Counted from the first letter of the stretch, positions 32,075-41,447 are shown. The stretch is DNA of 47,134 bases from Lentisphaeria bacterium UBA4640 (GCA_002405835.1 DHMO01000047.1:6393-53526), one strand, 5' to 3'. Program-made: numbers and translations. The notes: a model not told the origin generated them from the sequence alone.

Positions 32075-34554
32075 TAGATCTTCCCGTAAAAACAGTGCTT
32101 CCGCAGCTTGCGGAAGCCTTGCATTCCCACGGTGCGGCGGTTCTCTGCGCCGCACCCGGAGCGGGAAAAACGACCCTCGTTCCTCCGTTCCTTTATGAAG
32201 AATCCGGGGCGGAAGCGGGGAAAATTCTCATGCTTGAACCGCGCCGCCTCGCTGCACGCGCATCGGCGAAACGCATCGCCGCGCTGATGAACACGCCGCT
32301 CGGCGGACTCGTTGGCTACCGCACACGGTTCGACTCAAAAGTTTCCGCCGGAACAAAAATCGAAGTCCTGACCGAAGGCATTCTCACGCGCCTGATTCAG
32401 GACGATCCGGAACTGTCAGGAGTTCACACCGTCATTTTCGATGAATTCCACGAACGGAGCATCCATGCGGATCTTGCGCTGGCGCTCTGTCTCGACCTCA
32501 AACAGGCGCTGCGCGAAGATCTGCACATTCTGGTCATGTCCGCCACGCTTGATGCGGAACGCGTCTCCGCCCTGCTCGGCGGAGCTCCGGTCATCAACAG
32601 TCCCGGCAAGGTCTACCCGGTTCAGACCGTCCACATTCCGCGCCGCGATCCGCGCGCACCAATCGAAAGCGACTTGAGCCGCACGATCCGTCTTGCGCTG
32701 GAACAGAATCCGGAAGGCGATCTTCTCGCTTTTCTTCCCGGAGAAGGAGAAATCCGACGCTCCGCCGCACTGCTGAAGGAATCGCTTCCGCCGCAGATCC
32801 GGATTGCACCGCTTTACGGCAACCTGCCGCAGGAGGAGCAGGACGCCGCGATTGAACCCGATCCGGAACACCGAAAAGTCATTCTCTCCACCTCCATCGC
32901 CGAAACAAGTCTCACGATTGAGGGTGTGCGGATTGTCGTTGACTGCGGACTCATGCGCGTGCCGAAATTTTCGCCGCGCAACGGAATGGGACGCCTTGAG
33001 ACGGTTCGTGTTTCTCTTGCCTCTGCGGATCAACGCCGCGGACGCGCCGGACGAACAGCCCCGGGAACCTGCTACCGTCTCTGGAGCGCGGAGGAGGAAG
33101 CGCGCATGGCGGCATTCAACACTCCGGAAATTCTCGAATCCGATCTTGTTCCGCTCGTTCTTGAACTTGCAAAATGGGGAGTGCGCCCGGAAACAATCGG
33201 CTCCATGCAGTGGCTCGATGTTCCGCCTGCGGCAAAAGTTGCACAGGCTGCGGAGCTTCTGCGCGAACTCGGAGCGCTCGACAAGTCCGGCGCGATTACA
33301 AAAGAGGGTTCCGCAATGCTCGCCCTTCCCGTTCACCCACGCCTCGGACACGCCATTCTCCGCTCCAAACGCGCGGGATTCGGCGGCACGGCATGTGCGC
33401 TGGCTGCTCTTCTCGGAGAGCGCGACCCGCTCCGCAATGCGGATACTGTAGACCTCCGCCTTCGCCTGAGCGCACTGGAAGGAAAATATTCCTGCGATCC
33501 GGGAGCTCTGCACCGTTTGCGCGATGCTTTCCGGCAGACCGCATCCGCCGCCGGCATCCGGGAGAAAACGATTGATCCGGAATCCGCCGGCATCGCAATC
33601 GCTCTTGCATATCCCGACCGGATTGCCCGTTCCCGCTCGCCGCGCTCGGGTGACTATGCTCTCTCGAACGGCACGGGAGCGAAACTGCGCGAAACCGATC
33701 CGCTCTGTTCCAGCGAATTTCTTGCACTCGCTTCTGTGGAAGGCGAAGGGAACCGGCAAGTTGTTTTCTCCGCCGCCCCCATTGCGTTTTCCGATATTCA
33801 GGAATTCCTGCCCGAACTCATTTCCGAAGATTTTTATGTGCATTGGAACGCGGAACGCAAAGCGGTTGAAGCGGAACGGCGTGTGCTGATCGGTTCGCTG
33901 GTTGCGGACTCGCGCCCCGCCCTGAACAAGGTTCCGCAGGAAAAAATTCTTGCAGCGCTCCTCGACGGCATCCGGACAGAGGGAATCAGCGTTCTCCCGT
34001 TTGAAAAAGCAACGCAGGCTCTGCGGGAACGCGTGGAATTTGTCCGCCGTCATCAGCCGGAAGCGTGGCCCGATTTTTCCGATTCGGGCATTTTGAATTC
34101 ACTGGAAGAGTGGCTTGCACCATTTGCTTCCGGAGCGACGGGACTTGCACAGATCCGGAAGATTGATCTTCATGCCGCGCTAAGCTCACAGCTGACGCAT
34201 CGGCAGAAAACGGAACTGGCGCGTCTGGCTCCGGAACGCATTGAGGTTCCGAGCGGCTCCATGATCCGCGTCGACTACTCTTCGCCGGATGGGGTTCCGT
34301 TCATGGAAGTCCGTCTTCAGGAAATGTTCGGAATGCTGGATACTCCGCGTGTGGTTGACGGACGGGTTCCGGTCACAATCCGTATGCTCTCCCCCGCAAT
34401 GCGGCCGGTTCAGACGACCTCCGATCTGCGCCATTTCTGGACGGAAAGCTATTTTCTCGTGCGCAAAGACCTGCGCGGGCGTTATCCGAAGCACGACTGG
34501 CCGGAAAATCCGCTTGAAGCAAAAGCTCATCGCGGAGTCAGAAAACCGAAATGA
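32071..34554 (+). CDS. hrpB: ATP-dependent helicase HrpB
   Basis: An 827-residue DEAH-box helicase of the usual HrpB length; the cellular substrate is not established for the family. Seen: Walker A APGAGKTT at 28-35, DEFHERS (DEAH-equivalent motif II) near 125, VMSATLD (motif III), STSIAETSLTIEGV (motif V), and QRRGRAGRTAPG (motif VI). The C-terminal HrpB domain, with DYSSPDGVPFMEVRLQEMFG and PENPLEAKAHRGVRKPK, follows. The start is an unusual TTG at 32071 overlapping the fumC TGA by 3 nt. Homology begins at DLPVKTVLPQL, so a later start would lose family sequence; a GTG at 32095 is the only alternative. Confidence 0.93.
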   Translation: MIDLPVKTVLPQLAEALHSHGAAVLCAAPGAGKTTLVPPFLYEESGAEAGKILMLEPRRLAARASAKRIAALMNTPLGGLVGYRTRFDSKVSAGTKIEVLTEGILTRLIQDDPELSGVHTVIFDEFHERSIHADLALALCLDLKQALREDLHILVMSATLDAERVSALLGGAPVINSPGKVYPVQTVHIPRRDPRAPIESDLSRTIRLALEQNPEGDLLAFLPGEGEIRRSAALLKESLPPQIRIAPLYGNLPQEEQDAAIEPDPEHRKVILSTSIAETSLTIEGVRIVVDCGLMRVPKFSPRNGMGRLETVRVSLASADQRRGRAGRTAPGTCYRLWSAEEEARMAAFNTPEILESDLVPLVLELAKWGVRPETIGSMQWLDVPPAAKVAQAAELLRELGALDKSGAITKEGSAMLALPVHPRLGHAILRSKRAGFGGTACALAALLGERDPLRNADTVDLRLRLSALEGKYSCDPGALHRLRDAFRQTASAAGIREKTIDPESAGIAIALAYPDRIARSRSPRSGDYALSNGTGAKLRETDPLCSSEFLALASVEGEGNRQVVFSAAPIAFSDIQEFLPELISEDFYVHWNAERKAVEAERRVLIGSLVADSRPALNKVPQEKILAALLDGIRTEGISVLPFEKATQALRERVEFVRRHQPEAWPDFSDSGILNSLEEWLAPFASGATGLAQIRKIDLHAALSSQLTHRQKTELARLAPERIEVPSGSMIRVDYSSPDGVPFMEVRLQEMFGMLDTPRVVDGRVPVTIRMLSPAMRPVQTTSDLRHFWTESYFLVRKDLRGRYPKHDWPENPLEAKAHRGVRKPK

Positions 34555-34599
34555 AAAACGGCCGGAGCTGATCCCTTTACAGGAACTCCGGCCGTTTTT
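34554..34599. terminator. Bidirectional terminator between hrpB and the facing unknown gene
   Basis: A 14-bp stem (34554-34567 with 34586-34599) whose A/T ends give a T-run on either strand. It starts at the hrpB stop codon and ends 10 nt before the stop of the minus-strand gene. Confidence 0.88.
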
Positions 34600-34609
34600 A
34601 TAAAGAGTC

Positions 34610-35731
34610 TTAAATCGACGGGGCGGCAACACCTTCCGCCGGAACAATCACGAGCTTCGCGCCCTTCTGCGAAAGCTGTTTGTTCGCCCAGCGCTTGAAA
34701 TCGTTGACCGCGTAGTTCGTCAGATGCGGCAGAATCTTCTGCTTGGCGCGATCCTGATGTGCGGCGGAACAGCAGCAGACCGGACGGACATTCGTCACTG
34801 CAAAGACGTCTCCCTCTTCCGCCTCGGCGAGGTGCTGGCGAACCCATTTTTTCATGGCATTGATCACGCCTGCCGAAGCAAAACAGGGAACACCGGGAAC
34901 TGTGGCGCCATCGGGTCCGACCGCAAGCTGATTTGCATTCCAGTCAAACTCCGCCATATCAAAAACATCCGTAAAAGCGGCTTTCGGTCCGCGGGCGGCT
35001 TTGCCGCGCCACGCAAGGTACCAGCTCATGCGACGGTTGCGTCCGAACGGAACCTCAACCTCCGGCTGCGGATGATACTGATACAATCCCCAGTCCGCTT
35101 CGATCCCCGATGCCGTGCGCATAAGGCGGTAACTTGAAGAGGCATCCGGCTGCGACGCACTCCAGCGCCAGTAGTCTTCGCCGACCGCGATTTCCAGAAC
35201 TGCCCCTTCCATTGTCTCTATCAGCAGGGCAACGGGAGGACGGACGGAATCGTACAGGACCGTTCCGGCTTCCGCGGATGCGGCGTCGCGCCAGTCGACC
35301 CGGTCAAAAGTCACGCCGGAAACGGGAGCATCAAGCAGGGCGAACCGGGCGAATTCCCCGTTCAGTTCGAAACCGCCCGCGGAAATATTCTGCACGCGGA
35401 AGGATGAACGGATGATGAAGTCGGTGGTTACACTCAAAAAACCTTCCAGCAGACGGAACTTGCGGTTGATCGAAGGTTCCGCACCGAACGGAATTGTACA
35501 GACTGTTTCAAGCTGAGCTTCCTCTTCGTCGTTGGAGAGATGCACCTTGCGGCGGCCGTGAAGCGCAGTTGCTTCCTCCAGCCCGTCAAGCACGGCGTAG
35601 CGGGAAACGAACTCCAGATTCTTTCCGAGCTTGAATGTAAAGAGTCCGGGAGACGGCAGATCAAATTCGGTGGTCCAGTTTTTCCCGGCGGAACGGAAAC
35701 CGCCGTTTTCCAGAGCTTCAATTTCCGGCAT
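34610..35731 (-). CDS. Unrecognised 373-residue protein with a Cys-Cys-Cys motif
   Basis: I do not recognise this family. The first 260 residues look like an all-beta protein: alternating strands such as LFTFKLGKNLEFVSRYAVLDG, LETVCTIPF, FRLLEGFLSVTTDFIIRSSF and MSWYLAWRGKAARG. The C-terminal third is helical with VINAMKKWVRQHLAEA, then the striking VRPVCCCSAAHQDRAKQ near residues 313-329 and a charged helix FKRWANKQLSQKGAK. There is no signal peptide or membrane segment. The beta part faintly recalls sugar-mutarotase-like sandwiches, but this is only an impression. Its ATG overlaps the nitroreductase stop by 4 nt, so they are coupled. It ends at the bidirectional terminator. Confidence 0.8.
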   Translation of the reverse strand: MPEIEALENGGFRSAGKNWTTEFDLPSPGLFTFKLGKNLEFVSRYAVLDGLEEATALHGRRKVHLSNDEEEAQLETVCTIPFGAEPSINRKFRLLEGFLSVTTDFIIRSSFRVQNISAGGFELNGEFARFALLDAPVSGVTFDRVDWRDAASAEAGTVLYDSVRPPVALLIETMEGAVLEIAVGEDYWRWSASQPDASSSYRLMRTASGIEADWGLYQYHPQPEVEVPFGRNRRMSWYLAWRGKAARGPKAAFTDVFDMAEFDWNANQLAVGPDGATVPGVPCFASAGVINAMKKWVRQHLAEAEEGDVFAVTNVRPVCCCSAAHQDRAKQKILPHLTNYAVNDFKRWANKQLSQKGAKLVIVPAEGVAAPSI

Positions 35732-36240
35732 CAGATCACCTCAAAAACTTGCGCCAGCGGCTTGCGGGTCAGCGGAACGGGCTTGAAACCGTCCGCCGCG
35801 TATCCGACCGGCGTCATGGCAACCGCGCTCTCGCCCTCGGGAAGGTTCAGTGCGGCATTTGCAATATCGCGGTGGAACGCACAGATCCAGCAGGTTCCGA
35901 GCCCTTCCGCCGTTGCCGCGAGGATCAGATGTTCCATGATAATGGAGCAGTCGACATCCACAATCGAATCGCCTTCAAGGCGTTTCCATGCGGCGGCGGA
36001 GTTGCCGACGACCACGGCGATGGCAGGCGCATCCGCGAGCCATGCGAACTTGTTCGACTTGCAGAGAGCCGCCCGTTTCGCCGGATCGGTCACAAACAGA
36101 ACGCGGAACGGCTGGCGGTTGCAGGCAGTCGGGGCAAGGTTCACCGCTTCCGCGATATGCTCAACGGCACTCTGCGGAACCGGAGTCGGCTGATAAGAAC
36201 GAACGCTTCTGCGAGCGCGGATGACGTCATAAAATTCCAT
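35731..36240 (-). CDS. Nitroreductase-family FMN oxidoreductase
   Basis: A 169-residue flavoprotein of the short nitroreductase type. Seen: the FMN-phosphate motif RARRSVRSYQP at 9-19, LAPTACNRQPFRVLFV near 36-51, ADAPAIAVVV, GTCWICAF and a C-terminal TPVGYAADG. The family reduces quinones, nitro compounds, flavins or iodotyrosine using NAD(P)H; the substrate here is unknown. AAAAGGAG lies before the ATG, and its promoter at 36270-36297 overlaps the 3' end of murJ. The following unknown gene overlaps its stop, so it may be a functional partner. Confidence 0.9.
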   Translation of the reverse strand: MEFYDVIRARRSVRSYQPTPVPQSAVEHIAEAVNLAPTACNRQPFRVLFVTDPAKRAALCKSNKFAWLADAPAIAVVVGNSAAAWKRLEGDSIVDVDCSIIMEHLILAATAEGLGTCWICAFHRDIANAALNLPEGESAVAMTPVGYAADGFKPVPLTRKPLAQVFEVI

Positions 36241-36269
36241 AGCAGGTTCTCCTTTTTCTAGACGACGCT

Positions 36270-36297
36270 AATATAATATGAAAACCGCGTTTTTCAA
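36270..36297 (-). promoter_or_regulatory. Promoter of the nitroreductase operon
   Basis: Minus strand: TTGAAA (complement of 36292-36297), 16-nt spacer, TATATT (complement of 36270-36275). The -35 lies inside the last codons of murJ. Confidence 0.65.
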
Positions 36298-37871
36298 GAA
36301 CGCTTCAAAAACTTCCGTTTCAGTGTATGAACCACAGCTGTTGCCTCCCGGATGCGGAACAGGAATGCGAGAAGCGCAAACACCCCACCGAACACGCAGC
36401 TTGCCAGGAACCACGCGCCGCCATGTTTCGGGATCTGCTCCAGCAGCGCAATTCCGCAGAGTCCGCGGTACGCAAACCAGGCGGCGAATCCGGCGATCAC
36501 GGAAACCGCGGCGGTACGCACGAACAGATGAGCCGTGCTTCTCAGCGGCATGCGCCCGAGGTCGCGCCGCAAAATGTAAAGCAGAATGAAATTGTTCAGA
36601 TACGCCGTCACCGTCGTTGCAAGCGCAATTCCCCCCTGCCGCATCGGATACATGAGCGAAATACTCAAAATGACATTCAGCACAATGCAGACGATGGAAA
36701 CATAAACAGGCGTTTTCATCTGTTTGCGCGAATAGAACCCCGAAACCGTCACCTTCGTCGCGGCGTATGCCGGAATGCCGAACGCATACCAGAAGAGCGC
36801 ATACGCGGAGGCGTTCAGTGCAGTCTCATCAAATGCGCCGCGGCAGAACAGAATATCAAGAAGGTTGCGTCCGAAAAAGAGCATGTAGACCGCCAGCGGA
36901 ACGGTGATGAACAGCAGTTGGCGCATTGAGCTGAACAGCATCATCAGCATGGATTTCAGTTTTTTTGCGGCCACCGCTTCGGACATGACGGAAAGAGAAA
37001 CCGTGCCGAACGCGACGGCGAAAATTCCGATCGGAAGATAAATCAGACGGTCGCTGTAAGTAAGAGCCGCAACAGCGTTGTTGTCGATGGACATGGCAAT
37101 CGTGTGGTCGCAGACCACGCTGAACTGAAGGGCGGACATGCCGGCCAGCCCCGGAAGCGCCAGTTTCAGAATTTCGGAGATGGCGGAGAAATTGAACAGG
37201 GTTCCCCGTGAAAACTCCGGAACCATTCCGAATTTTTTCAGCAAACCTCCAAGCACGACCAGTTCCAATACGCCGGAAATCAGCACGGCGATGCCGAGCA
37301 TCCGCAGAAACTCGACCGCACTTCCTCTGCAGAACCCCGCCGCGCCCAATGCCAGAGCAGCAATCATACAGACATTCAGGAGGAGACTCGCAAGCGCCGG
37401 AAGGACAAAGCTCCGAAGAGAATTCAGCAGAGAGGTAATAATGCCGATCAGACAAATCAGCACACAGTAAGGCATGACAACCGGAGTTGCAAGGAGCATG
37501 AGCTTCCAGCGTGTCACGGTCACATGAGGCTCGATCAGAATTGCGGGAACCGAAACGGCAACCGTAATCGCCGTCAGTAAAAAGGTCAGCCAGATCAGAA
37601 TGGTGGAGAATTTGCGCCGCGCCGCCTCCTGCCCTTCAAGTTTGAGCGTGTGGGAAATCAGCGGAATCAGCGCGGTGCCAAGCGCGCCCTCACCCAGAAT
37701 CCGGCGGAAGAGGTTCGGCAGCAGAAAGGCGGTGGACCACGCACTCATGACGAGTCCGCCGCCGAGGATGTCGGCGCAGAAGCCCTCCCGAAAAAAACCG
37801 AGAATCCGGCTCAGGAAAATCACGAAGGAATATCCCATCGTGTTTTTGAAAATTCCCTTGCCGGCCCCCAT
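36294..37871 (-). CDS. murJ: Lipid II flippase MurJ
   Basis: A 525-residue membrane protein of the MOP superfamily with about 14 hydrophobic segments, the size of MurJ. It moves the peptidoglycan precursor lipid II across the inner membrane. Seen: SFVIFLSRILGFFREGFCADILGGG near 14-38 (the conserved Arg-rich first-helix region), STAFLLPNLFRRILGEGALGTALIPLI near 46-72, LALPGLAGMSALQFSVVCDHTIA, and YSDRLIYLPIGIFAVAFGTVSLSVMSE. The ATG is 9 nt after the ychF stop, so they are cotranscribed. Confidence 0.95.
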   Translation of the reverse strand: MGAGKGIFKNTMGYSFVIFLSRILGFFREGFCADILGGGLVMSAWSTAFLLPNLFRRILGEGALGTALIPLISHTLKLEGQEAARRKFSTILIWLTFLLTAITVAVSVPAILIEPHVTVTRWKLMLLATPVVMPYCVLICLIGIITSLLNSLRSFVLPALASLLLNVCMIAALALGAAGFCRGSAVEFLRMLGIAVLISGVLELVVLGGLLKKFGMVPEFSRGTLFNFSAISEILKLALPGLAGMSALQFSVVCDHTIAMSIDNNAVAALTYSDRLIYLPIGIFAVAFGTVSLSVMSEAVAAKKLKSMLMMLFSSMRQLLFITVPLAVYMLFFGRNLLDILFCRGAFDETALNASAYALFWYAFGIPAYAATKVTVSGFYSRKQMKTPVYVSIVCIVLNVILSISLMYPMRQGGIALATTVTAYLNNFILLYILRRDLGRMPLRSTAHLFVRTAAVSVIAGFAAWFAYRGLCGIALLEQIPKHGGAWFLASCVFGGVFALLAFLFRIREATAVVHTLKRKFLKRS

Positions 37872-37880
37872 TGCAACACC

Positions 37881-38981
37881 TTACACGGAGAAGCGGACGA
37901 ACACTGAGTCGCCGTCCTGAACGATGTAATCTTTTCCCTCAATCCGGAGTTTGCCGGCGGTCTTGGCAGCATTCCAGTTTCCGTATTTCATGAGGTCTTC
38001 GTAAGAGACGATCTCCATGCGGATGAAACCGCGTTCCATATCGGTGTGAATCTTGCCGGCCGCCTGCGGCGCCGTGGAACCGCGGGTAACCGTCCACGCG
38101 CGGGATTCATCCGGACCGGAGGTGAAGAAGGTGATGTAGTCGAGGAGCTTGTAACCCGTGTTGATCACGCGCTCAAGTCCGCTCTTCTCCACGCCGATAT
38201 CTTCAAGGAATGCAAGGGCTTCATCGGGTTCGAGCTGAGCGAGATCCTCTTCAAGTTTCGCACAGACGGGAACAACTTCCATGCCGTGCTTCGCGGCGTC
38301 GGCAATCAGCTGCCTGGAAATATCGTCTTTCCCGAAATTGCGGAACGAATCTTCATCGGTATTCGCACAGACAAAGGCGGGTGTGAGGGTCAGAAGCTGC
38401 ATGGATTTTGCAATGCGGTCGAGCTTCGGATCTTCACGGTCGTAGGAGGGGAGTTTGCCCTGTTCAAGATTCGCAATGAACGCCTGCGCGAGTTCCAGCT
38501 CCGCTTTGACTTCAGGATCGCCGCTGCGCGCCTGCTTGCGGCTGTGGTCGACTTTCTTCTGAAGAAGTTCAAGGTCGGCAAGCATCAGTTCGGTCAGAAT
38601 CAGCTCCAGGTCGCGGGAGGGATTGACGCTTCCTCCGACGTGCACGACATCCGGATCCTTGAACATGCGGACCACATGGGCGACAGCGTCGACGTTCCGG
38701 ATATGGCCGAGAAACTGGTTGCCGAGCCCTTCGCCTTTGCTTGCGCCTTCAACAAGACCCGCAATATCAATGAATTTCATCGTTGCGGGAACAACTTTGG
38801 CGGAATGTTCGAGTTTCGCCAGATCATCGAGCCGCTTGTCCGGCACGGGAACAATTCCGGTGTTCGGTTCGATTGTGCAGAACGGAAAGTTCGCGGCAAC
38901 CGCGCCGCCTTTGCACAAAGCGTTGAAAAGAGTTGACTTGCCGACGTTCGGAAGTCCGACGAATCCACATGCGAAACCCAT
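37881..38981 (-). CDS. ychF: Ribosome-binding ATPase YchF (OLA1 family)
   Basis: A 366-residue OBG-type P-loop protein that prefers ATP and binds ribosomes. Seen: G1 GLPNVGKST at 9-17, switch region TIEPNTGIVPVPD, DIAGLVEGASKGEGLGNQFL (G3), and CANTDED in place of the usual NKxD, in line with relaxed guanine specificity. The TGS domain at the C-terminus ends with GKLRIEGKDYIVQDGDSVFVRFSV. Length is standard. Transcribed from the promoter at 39025-39052; murJ follows after 9 nt. Confidence 0.96.
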   Translation of the reverse strand: MGFACGFVGLPNVGKSTLFNALCKGGAVAANFPFCTIEPNTGIVPVPDKRLDDLAKLEHSAKVVPATMKFIDIAGLVEGASKGEGLGNQFLGHIRNVDAVAHVVRMFKDPDVVHVGGSVNPSRDLELILTELMLADLELLQKKVDHSRKQARSGDPEVKAELELAQAFIANLEQGKLPSYDREDPKLDRIAKSMQLLTLTPAFVCANTDEDSFRNFGKDDISRQLIADAAKHGMEVVPVCAKLEEDLAQLEPDEALAFLEDIGVEKSGLERVINTGYKLLDYITFFTSGPDESRAWTVTRGSTAPQAAGKIHTDMERGFIRMEIVSYEDLMKYGNWNAAKTAGKLRIEGKDYIVQDGDSVFVRFSV

Positions 38982-39024
38982 TGAAAAATACCTCTTTGAC
39001 TGTTCGTTGTTGTTTGCACCCTAC

Positions 39025-39052
39025 AATGTACCATTTTATTTCGTTTTTTCAA
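39025..39052 (-). promoter_or_regulatory. Promoter of ychF-murJ
   Basis: Minus strand: TTGAAA (complement of 39047-39052), 16-nt spacer, TACATT (complement of 39025-39030). I find no equally good promoter for the divergent murD in the same 139-nt gap. Confidence 0.6.
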
Positions 39053-39120
39053 CTCTCCGCTATTTAAAAAATGAAAAAACGGTGTAAGTTTCTGAAATAT
39101 CAATTTTCAAAGAGGCAAAG

Positions 39121-40431
39121 ATGCAAAAAAATATTCTGATTCTCGGTTTCGGTATCAGCGGACGCGCCGCCGCAAGGCTCGCCCGCGACCTCGGAATGAA
39201 TCCGATCCCCGTCGACAAAAAAATCTGTGAATGGGACGGCGACGCCGTGTTCAACTGGACAGAGCAAACCACTCTTCCCCCCGCGGAAACAGCAGTCATT
39301 TCTCCCGGAATTTCCATTCACTCGCCAATGGCTCAGGCCGCGCGCAATGCCGGAGCGCAGGTGATCGGAGAACTCGAATTTGCCTGCCGCGCCCTCCCCT
39401 GCCGCTATGTTGCAATCACCGGAACCAACGGGAAAACCACAACGACAGAACTCACAACAGCCCTCTTCCGCGCAAACGGTCTGCGGGCGGAGTCCGCCGG
39501 CAATATCGGCAACGCCCTCAGCGACGCCGTTCTTGAAATCCGCCGGAAAAACAACCTTGATCTCCTGACCGTCGAGACAAGTTCCTTCCAGCTCGAAAGC
39601 ATTGCGGACGGATTCACCCCCGCCACGGCGGCATTCCTCAACCTTGCCAGCGACCACATCAACCGCCACGGTTCCATGCAGGGATATCTTGAAGCGAAAC
39701 TGCGCATCTTCCGGAACATGAAAACCGGAACAGCCGTCGTCAATTCGCTTCTCAAAAATGAAACCGCCGGACTCCGGATTCCGCGGATTTTCTTCTCCGG
39801 AATCGAGGCAGACGCCGATTTCACTTTCAGCAACGAAACGATTCTCTTCCGGGGAAAGCCCGTTCTCGCATTCAAAGACCTCAAGCTCAAGGGAATCCAC
39901 AATGCAGAGAACGTCATGGCCGCACTCGCGATTCTCTGCGCGGAATGCGGTGAACGCGCACTCTTTTCAGAGGAAACACACCGTGCTCTCTGCGAATTCT
40001 CTCCCGACATCCACCGCATGGAACTTTTCGCTGAAGCAAACGGCGTGCGCTTCTTTGACGACTCCAAAGCCACCAATCCCCACTCGGTCAACGCCTTCCT
40101 CAAGACTTTCGGCGGAAAGAAAAATTCCATTCTCATTCTGGGTGGACTTGACAAGGACATGAGCTTTGCATCCATCCGCGACGATGCGGACAAAATCAAG
40201 TGTGCGTTTCTGATCGGTGAATGCAAAGAGAAAATTTTCCGCGAACTTTCCGGCGATTTCCCCTGTACACTCTGTACGACTCTTGAAGAGGCAGCCGCAC
40301 AGGGCTTCCGCGCGGCGGAACCGGGCGATCTTCTCGCGCTCTGCCCCGCCTGTGCAAGCATGGATATGTTCAAGGATTACAAGGAACGCGGCGACCGCTT
40401 CAAATCCGCTGTCCGAAATTTGCTGAAGTAG
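39121..40431 (+). CDS. murD: UDP-N-acetylmuramoylalanine--D-glutamate ligase
   Basis: Adds D-glutamate to UDP-MurNAc-L-alanine in peptidoglycan synthesis. It has 436 residues, the usual size. Seen: N-terminal Rossmann-like IILGFGISGRAAARLA-type segment at 5-20, SPGISIHSPMA, ATP-binding ITGTNGKTTTTELT around 99-112, SSFQLESI, LNLASDHINRHGSM (Mg-ligand His), FDDSKATNPHSVNAFL near 312-327, and LILGGLDKDMSF. The C-terminal CPACASMDMFKDYKERGDRF replaces the more usual SPACASFD start and is a conservative variant. AGAGGCAAAG precedes the ATG. It is not in a dcw cluster here. Confidence 0.95.
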   Translation: MQKNILILGFGISGRAAARLARDLGMNPIPVDKKICEWDGDAVFNWTEQTTLPPAETAVISPGISIHSPMAQAARNAGAQVIGELEFACRALPCRYVAITGTNGKTTTTELTTALFRANGLRAESAGNIGNALSDAVLEIRRKNNLDLLTVETSSFQLESIADGFTPATAAFLNLASDHINRHGSMQGYLEAKLRIFRNMKTGTAVVNSLLKNETAGLRIPRIFFSGIEADADFTFSNETILFRGKPVLAFKDLKLKGIHNAENVMAALAILCAECGERALFSEETHRALCEFSPDIHRMELFAEANGVRFFDDSKATNPHSVNAFLKTFGGKKNSILILGGLDKDMSFASIRDDADKIKCAFLIGECKEKIFRELSGDFPCTLCTTLEEAAAQGFRAAEPGDLLALCPACASMDMFKDYKERGDRFKSAVRNLLK

Positions 40432-40474
40432 CGTTTTGTACTGTTTTTATCGCGCTTTCTGATATTCCTGACGT

Positions 40475-40503
40475 TTGAATTCCAGGCTGAAAAGTGCTAC
40501 TGT
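40475..40503 (+). promoter_or_regulatory. Promoter of the nucleoside hydrolase-AraC operon
   Basis: TTGAAT at 40475-40480, 17-nt spacer, TACTGT at 40498-40503, 30 nt before the ATG. The -10 is weaker than most in the window, which suits an activator-dependent operon. Confidence 0.5.
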
Positions 40504-40532
40504 TCCCTCACGTAAACGAAAGGACGTGAAAC

Positions 40533-41447
40533 ATGAATCAGCGAAACGTTATCCTTGATACAGATATTGGCGGAGACATTGATGACACCTGGGCGCTCGG
40601 AATGCTCCTCAATATGCCGGAACTGAAAACAAACTTGGTTCTTGCCGTCTCCCAAACGCCCGAATACACAGGCGCGGTCGCAGCAAAATTCCTGCAGGAG
40701 GTCGGCAGAACCGATATTCCCGTCGCAATCAATCCGGCTAGCAGAAAAGCAGATGCTCCGCCGCTGCCCCTGCGGAAGTGGCTGGGACGTTTCAAACTCG
40801 AAGATTACAGCGGCACTGTTTTGCGTAACGGAATTGAAGAGATGATCCGCCTGATTGAAATGCACAAGGAAACGACCATCATCGGCATCGGCCCCATGAC
40901 CAATCTTGCGGAATTCTGCCGCAGACGCCCCGACCTGGTGTCCAAGTGCCGTCTTGTCGCTATGGCGGGTTCATTCCACAAGAATTTCCGCGATGCACCC
41001 GGCAAAATCGCGGAATACAATGTCGAACACGACATTCCCGCCTCTCAGACCGTTTTCCGGGCGGACTGGAAGGAGTTCATCATCACACCGCTGGACCACT
41101 GCGGCAACATGATTGTCGGAAGCGGTCTTTACCAGCACTTCAAAGAGTCGCAGCAGGCGATCCCGCGTACAATTCTGGAAAGTTACCGCAGCTGGCTTCC
41201 CCTTTCCGGCGCTCAGGATGACGCGGAAACAGCCAGTTCCATTCTGTACGACACGGTTGCTGTTTATCTCGCCGCAACGGAACGCAATGTCAAATTCGCC
41301 GACATGAATCTGATTGTTGACGATAAAGGTTTTCTCCAGACTGCTCCCGGCGGCAAACCGGTCCACGTGGCGATAGAGTGGGAGGACATTGACGCCTTCA
41401 AGCATGAATTGATCGGAATTCTTCTGCGCGGGGCCGCAAAACAATGA
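40533..41447 (+). CDS. Nucleoside hydrolase-like protein (IunH superfamily)
   Basis: A 304-residue protein of the inosine-uridine preferring nucleoside hydrolase fold, which splits ribonucleosides or related N-glycosides into base and ribose. Seen: the calcium-site cluster DTDIGGDIDD at 9-18, IIGIGPMTNLAEFCRRRPDL near 112-131, AGSFHKNF, AEYNVEHDIPAS (Asn and Asp ligands), and TPLDHCGN near 187. The C-terminal YDTVAVYLAA carries the last active-site Asp. The normal His-Asp-Pro arrangement is altered, so the substrate may not be a common nucleoside. GAAAGGACG precedes the ATG. Its stop overlaps the regulator start (ATGA). Confidence 0.88.
   Translation: MNQRNVILDTDIGGDIDDTWALGMLLNMPELKTNLVLAVSQTPEYTGAVAAKFLQEVGRTDIPVAINPASRKADAPPLPLRKWLGRFKLEDYSGTVLRNGIEEMIRLIEMHKETTIIGIGPMTNLAEFCRRRPDLVSKCRLVAMAGSFHKNFRDAPGKIAEYNVEHDIPASQTVFRADWKEFIITPLDHCGNMIVGSGLYQHFKESQQAIPRTILESYRSWLPLSGAQDDAETASSILYDTVAVYLAATERNVKFADMNLIVDDKGFLQTAPGGKPVHVAIEWEDIDAFKHELIGILLRGAAKQ

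Noticed and set aside
38982..39120. A promoter for murD
   Set aside because: TTGACT at 38996 and TACAAT at 39022 are 20 nt apart, too far for confidence; other combinations are worse.
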